A stretch of DNA of 64,000 nucleotides from Zavarzinella formosa DSM 19928 (GCF_000255705.1 NZ_JH636439.1:299315-363314); one strand, 5' to 3'; positions 27,056 to 34,813 are shown, numbered from the stretch's first letter. Translations and numbers: made by a program. The notes: generated by a model not told the origin, from the letters alone.

Positions 27056-28210
27056 ATGTTTGTCCATCAACAACACTTACGGCATCTCCTGCGCCCGGAT
27101 CAATATTACTCGGCGGAACAGCACCAAGCCGAATTGAGGCATCTCCTTCACCCGGCTTGGCATCCGGTGGCGATCAAAGCCGATCTCGCCAAACCGGGTG
27201 ATTTTCTCACGCTTCAGTTGCTCGACACGCCGCTGCTTCTCCGCAACATGGACGGCGAATTAACCGCCTTCCTCAACGTCTGTCCGCACCGGCACAGCAA
27301 GTTGACGGATCAAGCCAGGGGATCGTCCCCCAAACTTAAATGCCAATATCACGGATGGGAGTTCGACCGGGACGGCCGCACCGGGAAAATCCCGGACGCA
27401 CGGGCTTTTCGTCCGTGGGACCGGGAAAACTCTTGTTTGAGAAAGTTCCGCGTCGATACCTGCGGAGAAGTCGTGTTCGTTTGTCTGAGCGACGAGACCC
27501 CGGCCTTGCGGGATTGGGCCGCCCCTTTTTGGGAACTGTGGAACGAGGGCTTTGGCGGCGACTACGAGTTTTCGGCCGCGTGGGAGATTGATTTTTCCTG
27601 CAACTGGAAGGTGATTTTGGAGAACTCGCTCGAATCGTATCACATCCCGCAGGTGCATCCCAAAACATTCAAAGTCTTCCCCGAGGAGACGAACGCCTGG
27701 CACGAACTGAATCCTCGCTTTAGCTCGTTCCGAACCATCCCTCCCTCGGAAGTTGCCATTCGTATTCAAAATTGGATTATCCGGCGTCTGGGCGGGCGAA
27801 TCACCCATGAATACTGGCACCGGGTTTTGCACCCGCATCTGACATTCAGCACAATGGACTCGACCCGCTTGATTCAGTGCGTGCTGCCGACTTCTCCAAC
27901 GACCTGCCGTTATCGTTCGATGCTCTTCACGTTGCGGGGATCGCGACGAAATCCGCTGGCTTATGCCCTGTATCGCTTCCTCAAAATGACGGCGACTTTC
28001 GTGGCCAAGAAAGTGGTTAATGAGGACGGGGTGATCTATGAAGGTGTCCAACGTGGCTTGGAGGCCAGCCCCCATCCTGGTGTGATTGGAACACGGGAGG
28101 AACGCATTTTCGTTTTCCAAGAATACGTCCGCAATGCCTGCAAAGGCCCCAAGGCATTAACCGTTTTGGAGGATCATCAGGTTCCCGACGTGGCGAATCC
28201 TGTTCATTGA
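27056..28210 (+). CDS. Rieske non-haem iron oxygenase, alpha-subunit type
   Basis: 384 residues. The Rieske 2Fe-2S ligands are in CPHRHSKL (about residue 75) and CQYHGWEFD (about 96), i.e. the C-x-H and C-x2-H pairs. The mononuclear iron site is in ENSLESYHIPQVHPKTF (about 195), giving the His-x4-His pair and the bridging acid. The C-terminal half is the START-like catalytic domain. Length and motif order fit ring-hydroxylating or demethylating oxygenases (choline/carnitine or aromatic types). No ferredoxin or reductase gene is adjacent, so it must use electron donors encoded elsewhere. Substrate unknown. It ends tail-to-tail with the PVC dehydrogenase gene. Confidence 0.88.
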   Translation: MFVHQQHLRHLLRPDQYYSAEQHQAELRHLLHPAWHPVAIKADLAKPGDFLTLQLLDTPLLLRNMDGELTAFLNVCPHRHSKLTDQARGSSPKLKCQYHGWEFDRDGRTGKIPDARAFRPWDRENSCLRKFRVDTCGEVVFVCLSDETPALRDWAAPFWELWNEGFGGDYEFSAAWEIDFSCNWKVILENSLESYHIPQVHPKTFKVFPEETNAWHELNPRFSSFRTIPPSEVAIRIQNWIIRRLGGRITHEYWHRVLHPHLTFSTMDSTRLIQCVLPTSPTTCRYRSMLFTLRGSRRNPLAYALYRFLKMTATFVAKKVVNEDGVIYEGVQRGLEASPHPGVIGTREERIFVFQEYVRNACKGPKALTVLEDHQVPDVANPVH

Positions 28211-28259
28211 CGCCAAAGGATCTTGGCGAACCGCCGGTGTGTCTGGCATCAGGGATCCC

Positions 28260-28490
28260 TCATTTTGGGCCATTTTCAATTGGTCAAAATCGCTGCGCAT
28301 TTGTCCAAAATCATTAAGCGGCCCCTTTGTTTTTCCGGGGGTTTTGAAAAATAGTGTTCAGTTGGCCCGCTGTTTTTGACCACTTTTGGGGCGTGCAACT
28401 GTCCAAAAATGGTCACCCGAGGGCTGTTTTTGGCGTTTTCAGGTCACTTTTGGGGCTGATTTGGACCGGTTTTGAAAATCGTGAAACAGA
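28260..28490. repeat. cluster of degenerate TTTTGG/CCAAAA repeats
   Basis: The gap after the oxygenase gene holds many copies of a TTTTGGGG-like block and its complement (GTCCAAAA). CACTTTTGGGGC occurs exactly at 28381-28392 and again at 28445-28456, each preceded by a GACC or GGTC and by a GGCTGTTTTTG-like text. Other partial copies are near 28263, 28303 and 28407. The opposed copies can form several hairpins. There is no open frame. The function is unknown; it may be a repeat cluster in a shared 3' region. Confidence 0.55.
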
Positions 28491-28520
28491 GCGCCCTGTA
28501 GCCCCATCTCTCGGGAGCAG

Positions 28521-28570
28521 GAAACAAAAGCGGCCCTCTCTTCCACGGAAGAGAGGGCCGCTTTTGTTTC
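28521..28570. terminator. strong bidirectional terminator
   Basis: GAAACAAAAGCGGCCCTCTC plus TT (28521-28542) is a perfect 22-base inverted repeat with 28549-28570, separated by six bases. Each side of the GC-rich stem carries A- or T-rich sequence (TTTTGTTTC on one strand, the same on the other), so it works in both directions. It sits between the convergent oxygenase and PVC dehydrogenase genes, 20 bases beyond the stop of the latter. Confidence 0.85.
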
Positions 28571-28589
28571 AATTCATGGCTTTCCAAAC

Positions 28590-31568
28590 TCACTTCATGG
28601 GCGGCAATGGCACCTGTTCACGACCTTGCAGATACGCCACCAAATCCAGCACTTCCTTCGGCGTCAGTTGATCGAAGAGACCCTCGGGCATCATCGAGAC
28701 TTTCGACACCGTGCGGGCATCGATTTCATCTTTGCGAATCAACAGGACTTCATTGGTTGTGGCGATGGTCAACGCCTGGTCGGTTTCGGTCTTGATGATG
28801 CCGTTGACCAATCGGCCGGACTTGAGTTCAAACACGTTGACCTGATACTCACGCGGCACAACAGCACTCGGGTCGAGGACGTTTTCCAAGATGTAGTCGA
28901 GGTTGCCGCGTTGCGCTCCGGTAAGGGCCGGGCCGATGTTGCCCCCTTCGTTGTAAAGCTGATGACACGAGGCACATCGCTTGGCGAAGACCGCCCGGCC
29001 GTTGCCCAAGTCGGCTCCTTTCAGTTTCTCCGGGGCAAGTTCGACTTTGTATTTTTTGGTCAGTTCCACCCGTTTCGCAGAGGCGGGCAACAATTGCCCC
29101 CACACGGCCGTCAGACGTTCGCCGACCTTTTTATCCTTCAATCCCTGCATTTGTCGAGCGATGAACGGGGACACATCCCGGCGGTTCACCTTTCCGGCTT
29201 CGACGGCATCCAACAGGGCCAAGGCCCAATCACTGCGGGCAGCGAGGGTTTGCACCACATCCTCCCGCTCGGCTTCGGTGAGTTCCGGGTAAATGCCTAA
29301 CAGCAATTTTGGCGTTTCCGGGCTGGCGAACGCGGCCAGCCCACGAATTGCCTCAGCTCTCAAATCTTTGTCTTTGACCAGTTCTTTCAGCATCGGCGCC
29401 AAGTCGGGTTTCTGCCGACGCAGCAAGATTCGCAACGCGGCAATCCGCTCATCCTTCGGCGATCCGGCGTTCATCACCGTCTTCTTCATGGAGTCGATGG
29501 CCGAGGCGTCGCCGAAAGTGACGGCAATAATCATCGCCTTCTCCCGCACCGCCGGGTCTTTGCTGGCGAGCAAAGTCGGCGACAATTCCTTCCACCCATC
29601 CGCGGCCGGCAATTCCCGGCTTCCACCGAGAGCATCCTGAATCCCCGTGAGAATATCCCGCTGCGTGACCGCATCCGATTTCACCGCATGTTCGAGCAGC
29701 GGCTTGATGTATGAATGATTCGTCAGCGTCGCCTTGCGGGCGATGAACTCCCGATGCCGGGGGATCTTGGCCACTTTCAAAAGTTTCATCGTTGTATCTT
29801 GATCCGGTCCGATCAACGGTTCGATGGCGTACCACGCGACGAGTGGGATGTTCTGGTCATTCCAGTCTGATTCCGGCAGACTGGCCAGCAGAGTCCATGC
29901 AAGCGATCCGCGTGTCTTGGACGGTACCAAACGAATGTTTGATGCAAAGTTTAATCGTAACCACGCTGTCGAGATTGGTTTGATATTGAGGGTTTCATCG
30001 ATTGGAATGACTGCTGATGCCTCCAGCTGATTGGCTGCCTGAATCAAGGAATTATCCATCATCAAACGCCGTGCAAATCCCAAAAGCAGATCAAAGTCCT
30101 TCCAATCGGCCGATTGAAAAACTTGGCCAGTCGTCTGGTAGTATGTCCATAAATACTTCAACGCATGATAACCCGCTGGCGTGTTGGCCATTCGATCCTC
30201 AATGACCGACTCGGTTGTCTTGTCTAATGCCTTCGTCACCGCCCGCTCGTGCAACAACCGCCGGGCATGTCGCGGATACCAGTCGTTTTTGTGTGTTTGC
30301 AAGTCGATCAGTTCCTTGTCGCTCAGCTTGCTCAAATCAAACGGTTTCACTTTCGGATCGCCGTACACGACACGATGTAGCCGACCGTTGGTGGCATCAA
30401 CCAACACATAGTTGTGGCATTCGCCGGTGTCGCTCCAGTCGGAAACGTAGAGGCCGCCTTCGGGCCCGGTCTTCACACAGATGCCGCGAAACCACGGGTC
30501 GTTGGCGAAGAGAAAGTCCGGGGCGCGTTCGGCCTTATAGCCAGACTTGTAGGGGACGAGTTTGTCTTGGTTCAGCCGGTTCCCGTGGATGTTGCAGGTG
30601 AACAGATTGCCGCGATATTCCGGCGGGAAGTTGTCCCCCAAGTACACCACCGCTCCGCTGTGGGCGTGGCCGCCGCCGGCATCCGAGTGTTCCGGCTTGT
30701 TGCCGCGGGAACTGGTCCAGTCGCCGCCGGCCCAGTGAATATAGTCGGCGATGCTCGGGATCAGGGCGAAGGAATTCGGGTTGATGTCCTGCCCGTACAT
30801 GCGGTCAAAGTGGGCGCCGGGGGCCACATGGAACAGGTGCTTGATGACGCAGTTCGTGATGAAGAATTCCCCGGCTTCGTTGTAATCCAGCCCGAACGGA
30901 TTAGTGGTGCCGTGGGCGAATGCCTCGAAGATTTTGTGAACCGGGTGATAGCGCCAGACGCCCGCGTTGAGTTCGGTTCGCTTGTTGGCGGGCGTGCCGG
31001 GAGCGCCGACGTTCGCCTTGGCTTGGATGCCGTTGCAACCGTACAGCCAGCCATCCGGCCCCCAGATCAGCGAGTTGAAGATGTTGTGTTTGGTGTCCTT
31101 GACATTCCAGCCATCCAGAATGATTTTCGGCTCGCCGATCTTCGGAGTGTCCGCGTTGAAATCACAGGGCACGAACACCAGATTCGGCGACGAGCAAAGC
31201 CAGAGACCGCCGTGGCCCAGCTCGATGCCGCTGAGGTTGGCTCCCTTGTCGAAGATCACCTGCCGCTTGTCGAATCGGCCATCGCCATCGGTGTCCTCAA
31301 ACATCGTGACACGGTCGGCCCCTTTGCCGTCAAACGTCCACTTCGGATAGGAGAGACATTCGACCACCCACACCCGGCCCCGGTCGTCAAATGTGAAGGC
31401 GATGGGTTGCACCACATCCGGTTCCCCGGCGAATAGGGTGGCCGAGAACCCCTTGGGCAGCGTGAACTTGCCGGGGGCTTCCTTGGCGGGGACAGGTTTG
31501 TCTTGGGAAATCGCCGGGCCGCACAGGCCCAACGCCAACAAGGTGGAAAGAACACATCGCTTCGTCAT
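28590..31568 (-). CDS. PVC-type membrane-bound dehydrogenase with HEAT region and c-type haem-binding tail
   Basis: 992 residues with a signal peptide (MTKRCVLSTLLALGLCGPAISQ). The first half is a six-bladed propeller of the planctomycete/verrucomicrobial dehydrogenase type, starting KGFSATLFAGEPDVVQPIAF and including GRVWVVECLSYP, MFEDTDGDGRFDK and LYVSDWSDTGECHNY. A HEAT/helical region (about 440-830) follows. The C-terminus has one haem motif CASCHQLYNEGG near residue 865 followed by the family text NIGPALTGAQRGNLDYILEN and LDPSAVVPREYQ. It is periplasmic and probably oxidises sugars or alcohols and passes electrons to a cytochrome; the substrate is not known. It is isolated, bounded by a strong terminator downstream. 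Confidence 0.92.
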   Translation of the reverse strand: MTKRCVLSTLLALGLCGPAISQDKPVPAKEAPGKFTLPKGFSATLFAGEPDVVQPIAFTFDDRGRVWVVECLSYPKWTFDGKGADRVTMFEDTDGDGRFDKRQVIFDKGANLSGIELGHGGLWLCSSPNLVFVPCDFNADTPKIGEPKIILDGWNVKDTKHNIFNSLIWGPDGWLYGCNGIQAKANVGAPGTPANKRTELNAGVWRYHPVHKIFEAFAHGTTNPFGLDYNEAGEFFITNCVIKHLFHVAPGAHFDRMYGQDINPNSFALIPSIADYIHWAGGDWTSSRGNKPEHSDAGGGHAHSGAVVYLGDNFPPEYRGNLFTCNIHGNRLNQDKLVPYKSGYKAERAPDFLFANDPWFRGICVKTGPEGGLYVSDWSDTGECHNYVLVDATNGRLHRVVYGDPKVKPFDLSKLSDKELIDLQTHKNDWYPRHARRLLHERAVTKALDKTTESVIEDRMANTPAGYHALKYLWTYYQTTGQVFQSADWKDFDLLLGFARRLMMDNSLIQAANQLEASAVIPIDETLNIKPISTAWLRLNFASNIRLVPSKTRGSLAWTLLASLPESDWNDQNIPLVAWYAIEPLIGPDQDTTMKLLKVAKIPRHREFIARKATLTNHSYIKPLLEHAVKSDAVTQRDILTGIQDALGGSRELPAADGWKELSPTLLASKDPAVREKAMIIAVTFGDASAIDSMKKTVMNAGSPKDERIAALRILLRRQKPDLAPMLKELVKDKDLRAEAIRGLAAFASPETPKLLLGIYPELTEAEREDVVQTLAARSDWALALLDAVEAGKVNRRDVSPFIARQMQGLKDKKVGERLTAVWGQLLPASAKRVELTKKYKVELAPEKLKGADLGNGRAVFAKRCASCHQLYNEGGNIGPALTGAQRGNLDYILENVLDPSAVVPREYQVNVFELKSGRLVNGIIKTETDQALTIATTNEVLLIRKDEIDARTVSKVSMMPEGLFDQLTPKEVLDLVAYLQGREQVPLPPMK

Positions 31569-31740
31569 GAGTCAGTCACCGTCTGGTCCGGGGAGAAAGG
31601 AACATCGGACAGGATAACCGGCGGGGAGCCGAAATGCAAAAGGGTGATTGGAGAAGCGCAAAAAAGAACCCCGGTACGGGATCGCCTTCCCGCCGGGGCC
31701 TTGGCCAAAGTTAAGAACTTTGGTTTCTCGTGCTGAATGC

Positions 31741-31815
31741 TTGCAGAAGTCCGTTGACCGTTCGGAGCCAGTGAAAATTTAGGACACACGCTCTACCACT
31801 GAGCTACCACCCCGG
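31741..31815 (-). ncRNA. degenerate tRNA-like unit 4 (intact 5' half)
   Basis: The 5' half is canonical: GGGGTGG, then TA, then the D-arm GCTC-AGTGGTA-GAGC (31804-31790). The rest is decayed: no anticodon stem pairs properly, and the 3' part GGTCAACGGACTTCTGC (about 31758-31742) keeps only traces of the unit 3 T-arm text. No CCACCCC-like acceptor 3' strand follows. Confidence 0.45.
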
Positions 31816-31830
31816 AAATAGTCGGGCAAG

Positions 31831-31900
31831 CGGGGCGGGCAGAAGTTGAATCTGCGACCTTGTGTTTGAATTTGGCTCCAGTTCGATGACCTCCGACCCG
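31831..31900 (-). ncRNA. degenerate tRNA-like unit 3 (tRNA-Pro-like 3' half, no anticodon arm)
   Basis: The acceptor halves GGGTCGG (31899-31893) and CCGCCCC (31838-31832) pair at six of seven positions. A perfect T-arm GCAGA-TTCAACT-TCTGC (31855-31839) directly precedes the 3' acceptor strand, as in tRNA. GGTCGCAGATTCAACTTCTG resembles the T-arm region of bacterial tRNA-Pro. Between the D-like region and the T-arm I find only AAATTCAAACACAAGGTC, with no five-base-pair stem. The unit is about 70 bases long. Confidence 0.5.
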
Positions 31901-31908
31901 AGAAGTTT

Positions 31909-31996
31909 AGCCTGGCGTGTGCAACCTGAACCTGTGTCTGACCCGGACAACCGAATTAACGGATTCCACTTGCCTCTGCTAATTGGGCTACCCGGC
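31909..31996 (-). ncRNA. degenerate tRNA-like unit 2
   Basis: The acceptor halves GCCGGGT (31996-31990) and GCCAGGC (31916-31910) pair with one mismatch and one G-T pair, 88 bases apart including the discriminator. The D-region AGCCCAATTAGCAGAGGCA matches the usual AGCTCAGTTGGCAGAGCA pattern, with a GCC/GGC stem. The anticodon arm ATCCG-TTAATT-CGGTT has a mismatch and only six loop bases. A GGTTCAGGTT block stands for the T-loop but has no good stem. Confidence 0.5.
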
Positions 31997-32014
31997 GGGG
32001 ATAGTTTGGGCAGT

Positions 32015-32093
32015 CGCCGGGGTGGGATTTGCACCCACACTCTTGGTGGCCGCGTTCTTCAGGAACGTGGTTGGCCGATGAACCTCAGTCTGA
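32015..32093 (-). ncRNA. degenerate tRNA-like unit 1
   Basis: On the minus strand a D-arm GGTT-CATCGGCC-AACC (32084-32069) is followed by one base, then an anticodon-like hairpin CGTTC-CTGAA-GAACG (32067-32053). After 14 bases there is a perfect T-arm GTGGG-TGCAAAT-CCCAC (32038-32022) and an acceptor 3' strand CCCGGCG (32021-32015). Order and spacing are those of a tRNA. The anticodon loop is five bases rather than seven, the T-loop has TGC for TTC, and no upstream sequence pairs with the acceptor 3' strand. Confidence 0.55.
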
Positions 32094-32146
32094 ATCTGCA
32101 CGCCTGTGCTTCGTTATGATGACGCGGACAGTGCCCGCGTTCAAGC

Positions 32147-32893
32147 TCACTCTTTCACGACATCACCAAAAACATAATCCAGCAACGCCTTGGCCGATTG
32201 CTTTTCCACTTCCAACAGATTTGCCTGCTCGCGGGCAACCTTGACGGCCTCCTGCAATTTGCGAATCTTCGTCAACAGTTCCTCCTTGCGGGAGTTCTGA
32301 ATCGCTCCGCTGTACTGAATCTGGCTCCACGTCCCGACCGGAATGTCCTTCGTGAAGATTTCCGTCTGGGCCGGGTGTTCCTTGGTGGCCTCGTACTTGA
32401 CGATGACCGTTGGTTCCTTGCTGGTTCGCATGGATTCCGTCAGACGGCCCTTCAGAAGGTTCGTGTTTGGGTCCGTGGACCATTCTTCGGCCGGGTCCGG
32501 CACCGGCAGCTTGCTGATGAACGTTTCCAAGTCGTTCAGTTGCTTGTCGAAGTAGAGCAACGTGGTGACCGGGACATTTGCCAGCAGGGTTTTCCCGTCC
32601 ACGACAATATCGGCCTTGGCCGACTGGTTGCCGGTGTCCTGCGTGAGCGTCAGCCCCCAGACGGTGTTCCACAAACTGGCGACCTTGACAATCAAGTCGT
32701 TGGCCCGTTGCTGAACCTTCTGGGATTCCGGCGGCATCCGCTGCCCCTTCTCCTCGTCTACGGGACGATAGGTGCGTTCCCGGCCTTGGAAGAGGACTTC
32801 CTTCTGGATCAGCTTGTACACTTCGGTGACCTGCTTCTCGACCTCAGATTTCTTCGAGGTAAGGATGGCATTCACCTGGTTCAACTTGCGCAT
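32147..32893 (-). CDS. DUF7873-like protein next to tRNA-like array
   Basis: 248 residues from MRKLNQVNAILTSKKSEVEK; a longer in-frame reading from 33076 adds 61 residues of Cys/Ser/Pro-rich text that is unlikely to be translated. The protein is charged and soluble, with no signal peptide. The N-terminus is helical (to about 50), then YRPVDEEKGQRMPPESQKVQ, a domain with ADIVVDGKTLLANVPVTTLL, LPVPDPAEEWS, and HPAQTEIFTKDIPVGTWSQI, and a C-terminal helix EAVKVAREQANLLEVEKQS. From memory (not searched) this is the DUF7873 family shared with actinobacteria; no biochemical function is known to me. The tRNA-like array follows immediately on the same strand, so the RNA units may be cotranscribed and the protein may act on RNA. 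Confidence 0.75.
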   Translation of the reverse strand: MRKLNQVNAILTSKKSEVEKQVTEVYKLIQKEVLFQGRERTYRPVDEEKGQRMPPESQKVQQRANDLIVKVASLWNTVWGLTLTQDTGNQSAKADIVVDGKTLLANVPVTTLLYFDKQLNDLETFISKLPVPDPAEEWSTDPNTNLLKGRLTESMRTSKEPTVIVKYEATKEHPAQTEIFTKDIPVGTWSQIQYSGAIQNSRKEELLTKIRKLQEAVKVAREQANLLEVEKQSAKALLDYVFGDVVKE

Positions 32894-33135
32894 GGCATTA
32901 CTCGCAATCAGCCGTGACGGCCGGTATGAAAAAGAGCGGAATCGGGGTGTTTTATGAGAAGAAACCGGCCGAATGCTCGATTGACAATATCCGCCAGATA
33001 GGACGGGCGAACACGAACAAGGTTCAGGCGAGCCGGGGATTATTGGAAAGGAACCGGCGGACGGGAGATCACCCAATCCGTGGCGGGCCGTCCTTCATAG
33101 AACAATGTTTTGATTTTTCGGCCTCCAGGTTCATC

Positions 33136-34674
33136 ATGAGCATCCGCACTCGGTTTGCCCCCAGCCCCACGGGATACCTCCACATCGGCGGCGTCCGCAC
33201 CGCCTTGTTCAACTGGCTTCTCCGGCAACGCCTCGGCGGCCAGTTCATCCTGCGCATCGACGACACGGATGTGGAACGCAACCAAGCCGAAGCCCTGCAA
33301 CCAATCCTCGACGGTTTCCGCTGGCTCGGCATCCAGTGGGATGAAGGCCCGGAAGTTGGCGGCCCGTATGCCCCTTACTTCCAGTCTCAACGGCTGGCCA
33401 CCTACAAAGAAGCCGCATTGAAACTGCTGGCCACCGGGCACGCCTACCCGGATTACATGACCAAGGAAGAACTGGACGCCGACAAGAAGAAGGCCGATGC
33501 GGCCAAGAAGCCCTACGTCCATCGCGGCCCGCATCGGGATACCCCCGCCGACGAATGTGTGAAGCTTTACGAAGCCAACCCCACAACGCTGCGGTTCAAG
33601 GTTCCCGTTGGCCGAAAAGTCGTGGTGGAGGACTTGGTTCGCGCTAATTGCGAACAATCGACCGATTTGATGGGCGACCCGGTCATCCTCCGGGCCAATG
33701 GCATCGCCTTGTACAACTTCGCCAGTGTGGTGGATGATGCCGCCCTGAAGATCACACACGTGGTCCGGGCCAGCGAACATCTGGCGAACACATATTCGCA
33801 AAAGCTGTTTCTGGAAGCCCTCGGCTTGCCGATTCCCAAGTATGCCCACATTCCCGTGGTGAATTACAAGGGTGAGAAGATGAGCAAGCGGAAACTGCCG
33901 CCGCTCACCGAGGACGAACGGCAGAAACTCCGGATGCTTGGCTGGACGGATGAGGAGATCACCACGTCCGGCATCAACATCGCCACCGTCGCCTTCTACA
34001 AGGAAATGGGCTATCTCCCCGAGGCGATCATTAACTACCTTGGCCGTCTGGGCTGGTCCTTGGACGACAAGACCGAGTTCTTGCGCCTCAAGGACATGAT
34101 TTCCCATTTTGACATGGAAACCGGCATCGGCCGGGTGACGAAAGCTCCCGGCGAATTCGACACGAAGAAACTTTTCTGGCTCCAAGACGAGTACATGAAG
34201 TTGCTTTCCGTTGAGGAAAAAGTGACGAACTGCATCCCGTTCCTGAAACGGGCCAAACTGATTTCCGAAACGCCTGACGAAGCTACGCTGACTTTGTTGA
34301 GTCGAATCGTGACGGCCAGTGGCGACAGGCTCAAGTTGTTCTCGGACATCCTCCAATACGGGGCGCCGATTTTCAAAGCGGAACCGGAGTACAACGCCAA
34401 GTCAGTTGAGAAACGGCTGAAGAAACCGGGTGCCGCTGACTTGCTCCGCGAGTTCGCCGTGGTGCTGGCCGCGACGGAATCGTTTGACGCCGCCACGCTC
34501 GACAAGGCGATGCACGAATTCTGCGCCGCCAAGAATGTGAAACTCGGCGACATGGTTCACCCGGTTCGCGTGGCCACCACCGGCGTCGAAGTGGGCTTCG
34601 GCCTGTTCGACACACTGGAAATCCTCGGCAAACAACGGGTGTTGGAACGGATTGAAAAAGCATTGAGTTTGTAA
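33136..34674 (+). CDS. gltX: glutamate--tRNA ligase
   Basis: 512 residues from MSIRTRFAPSPTGYLHIGG; an upstream in-frame ATG at 32914 would add 74 residues with no family similarity. The class I synthetase signatures are present: HIGG in TGYLHIGGVRTALFNW and KMSKRKL. The LRIDDTDVERNQ and YAHIPVVNYKGEKMSKR segments are typical, and the C-terminal helical anticodon-binding region reaches the usual length. It charges tRNA-Glu (or tRNA-Glu and tRNA-Gln in non-discriminating forms). It is divergent from the DUF7873-like gene, and a large palindrome follows it. Confidence 0.96.
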   Translation: MSIRTRFAPSPTGYLHIGGVRTALFNWLLRQRLGGQFILRIDDTDVERNQAEALQPILDGFRWLGIQWDEGPEVGGPYAPYFQSQRLATYKEAALKLLATGHAYPDYMTKEELDADKKKADAAKKPYVHRGPHRDTPADECVKLYEANPTTLRFKVPVGRKVVVEDLVRANCEQSTDLMGDPVILRANGIALYNFASVVDDAALKITHVVRASEHLANTYSQKLFLEALGLPIPKYAHIPVVNYKGEKMSKRKLPPLTEDERQKLRMLGWTDEEITTSGINIATVAFYKEMGYLPEAIINYLGRLGWSLDDKTEFLRLKDMISHFDMETGIGRVTKAPGEFDTKKLFWLQDEYMKLLSVEEKVTNCIPFLKRAKLISETPDEATLTLLSRIVTASGDRLKLFSDILQYGAPIFKAEPEYNAKSVEKRLKKPGAADLLREFAVVLAATESFDAATLDKAMHEFCAAKNVKLGDMVHPVRVATTGVEVGFGLFDTLEILGKQRVLERIEKALSL

Positions 34675-34678
34675 CACC

Positions 34679-34761
34679 GCCAAGAGCCCCACTGCGTGAG
34701 CGGTGGGGGTGGCTTCTGGCAGGGAAGAAACCCCCACCGCTCACGCAGTGGGGCTCTTGGC
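34679..34761. repeat. perfect 32-base inverted repeat with 19-base loop
   Basis: The arm at 34679-34710, starting GCCAAGAGCCCCACTGCGTG, is exactly complementary to 34730-34761. The 19-base spacer contains TTCTGG. It begins five bases after the gltX stop, so it can act as a terminator, but 32 perfect base pairs is longer than a usual one and resembles a palindromic mobile repeat (REP or MITE-like). No second copy is in this window. Confidence 0.85.
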
Positions 34762-34813
34762 TAATGTGAAATATCACGGCCGCCAGTTTTAATTTTCAGT
34801 TGGATGAAAACGA

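Larger units (their letters stand above)
31569..32146 (-). other. array of degenerate tRNA-like units downstream of a DUF7873-like gene
   Basis: This gap has no protein gene. Read on the minus strand it holds at least four tRNA-sized units, each with some canonical parts: D-arm text, T-arms with a seven-base loop, and acceptor halves. None forms a complete canonical tRNA. Units 1-4 are listed separately. Before unit 1, the text ACGAAGCACAGGCGTGCAGA (minus, about 32101-32120) resembles the ACACAAGGTCGCAGATTCAA region before the T-arm of unit 3, suggesting a further relic. A six-base-pair hairpin with a seven-base loop (32122-32140) lies seven bases after the DUF7873-like stop. The sequence nearer the PVC gene (31569-31690) shows nothing clear apart from the inverted repeat CCAAAGTTAAGAACTTTGG (31706-31724). 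Confidence 0.65.

Noticed and set aside
28381-28456. CRISPR-like direct repeat
   Set aside because: Only two exact 12-base copies, irregular spacing and no cas genes.
30414-31436. 340-codon plus-strand frame over the PVC dehydrogenase
   Set aside because: It is antisense to a gene with clear propeller and haem motifs; low-complexity Val/Gly product.
31790-31815. Functional tRNA gene suggested by TAGCTCAGTGGTAGAGC
   Set aside because: The D-arm is canonical, but no anticodon stem or matching acceptor 3' strand follows, so it is listed as a degenerate unit.
31831-31855. Permuted tRNA, with a 3' half (31831-31855) preceding a 5' half (31790-31815)
   Set aside because: The halves GGGGTGG and CCGCCCC could pair with one wobble, but unit 3 has its own better-placed 5' acceptor (31893-31899), so tandem units explain the layout more simply.
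32914-33135. N-terminal extension of gltX
   Set aside because: The 74 extra residues lack similarity to glutamyl-tRNA synthetases; MSIRTRFAPSPTG is the normal start.
33040-34356. 438-codon minus-strand frame over gltX
   Set aside because: It is antisense to gltX, whose HIGG and KMSKR motifs are on the plus strand.
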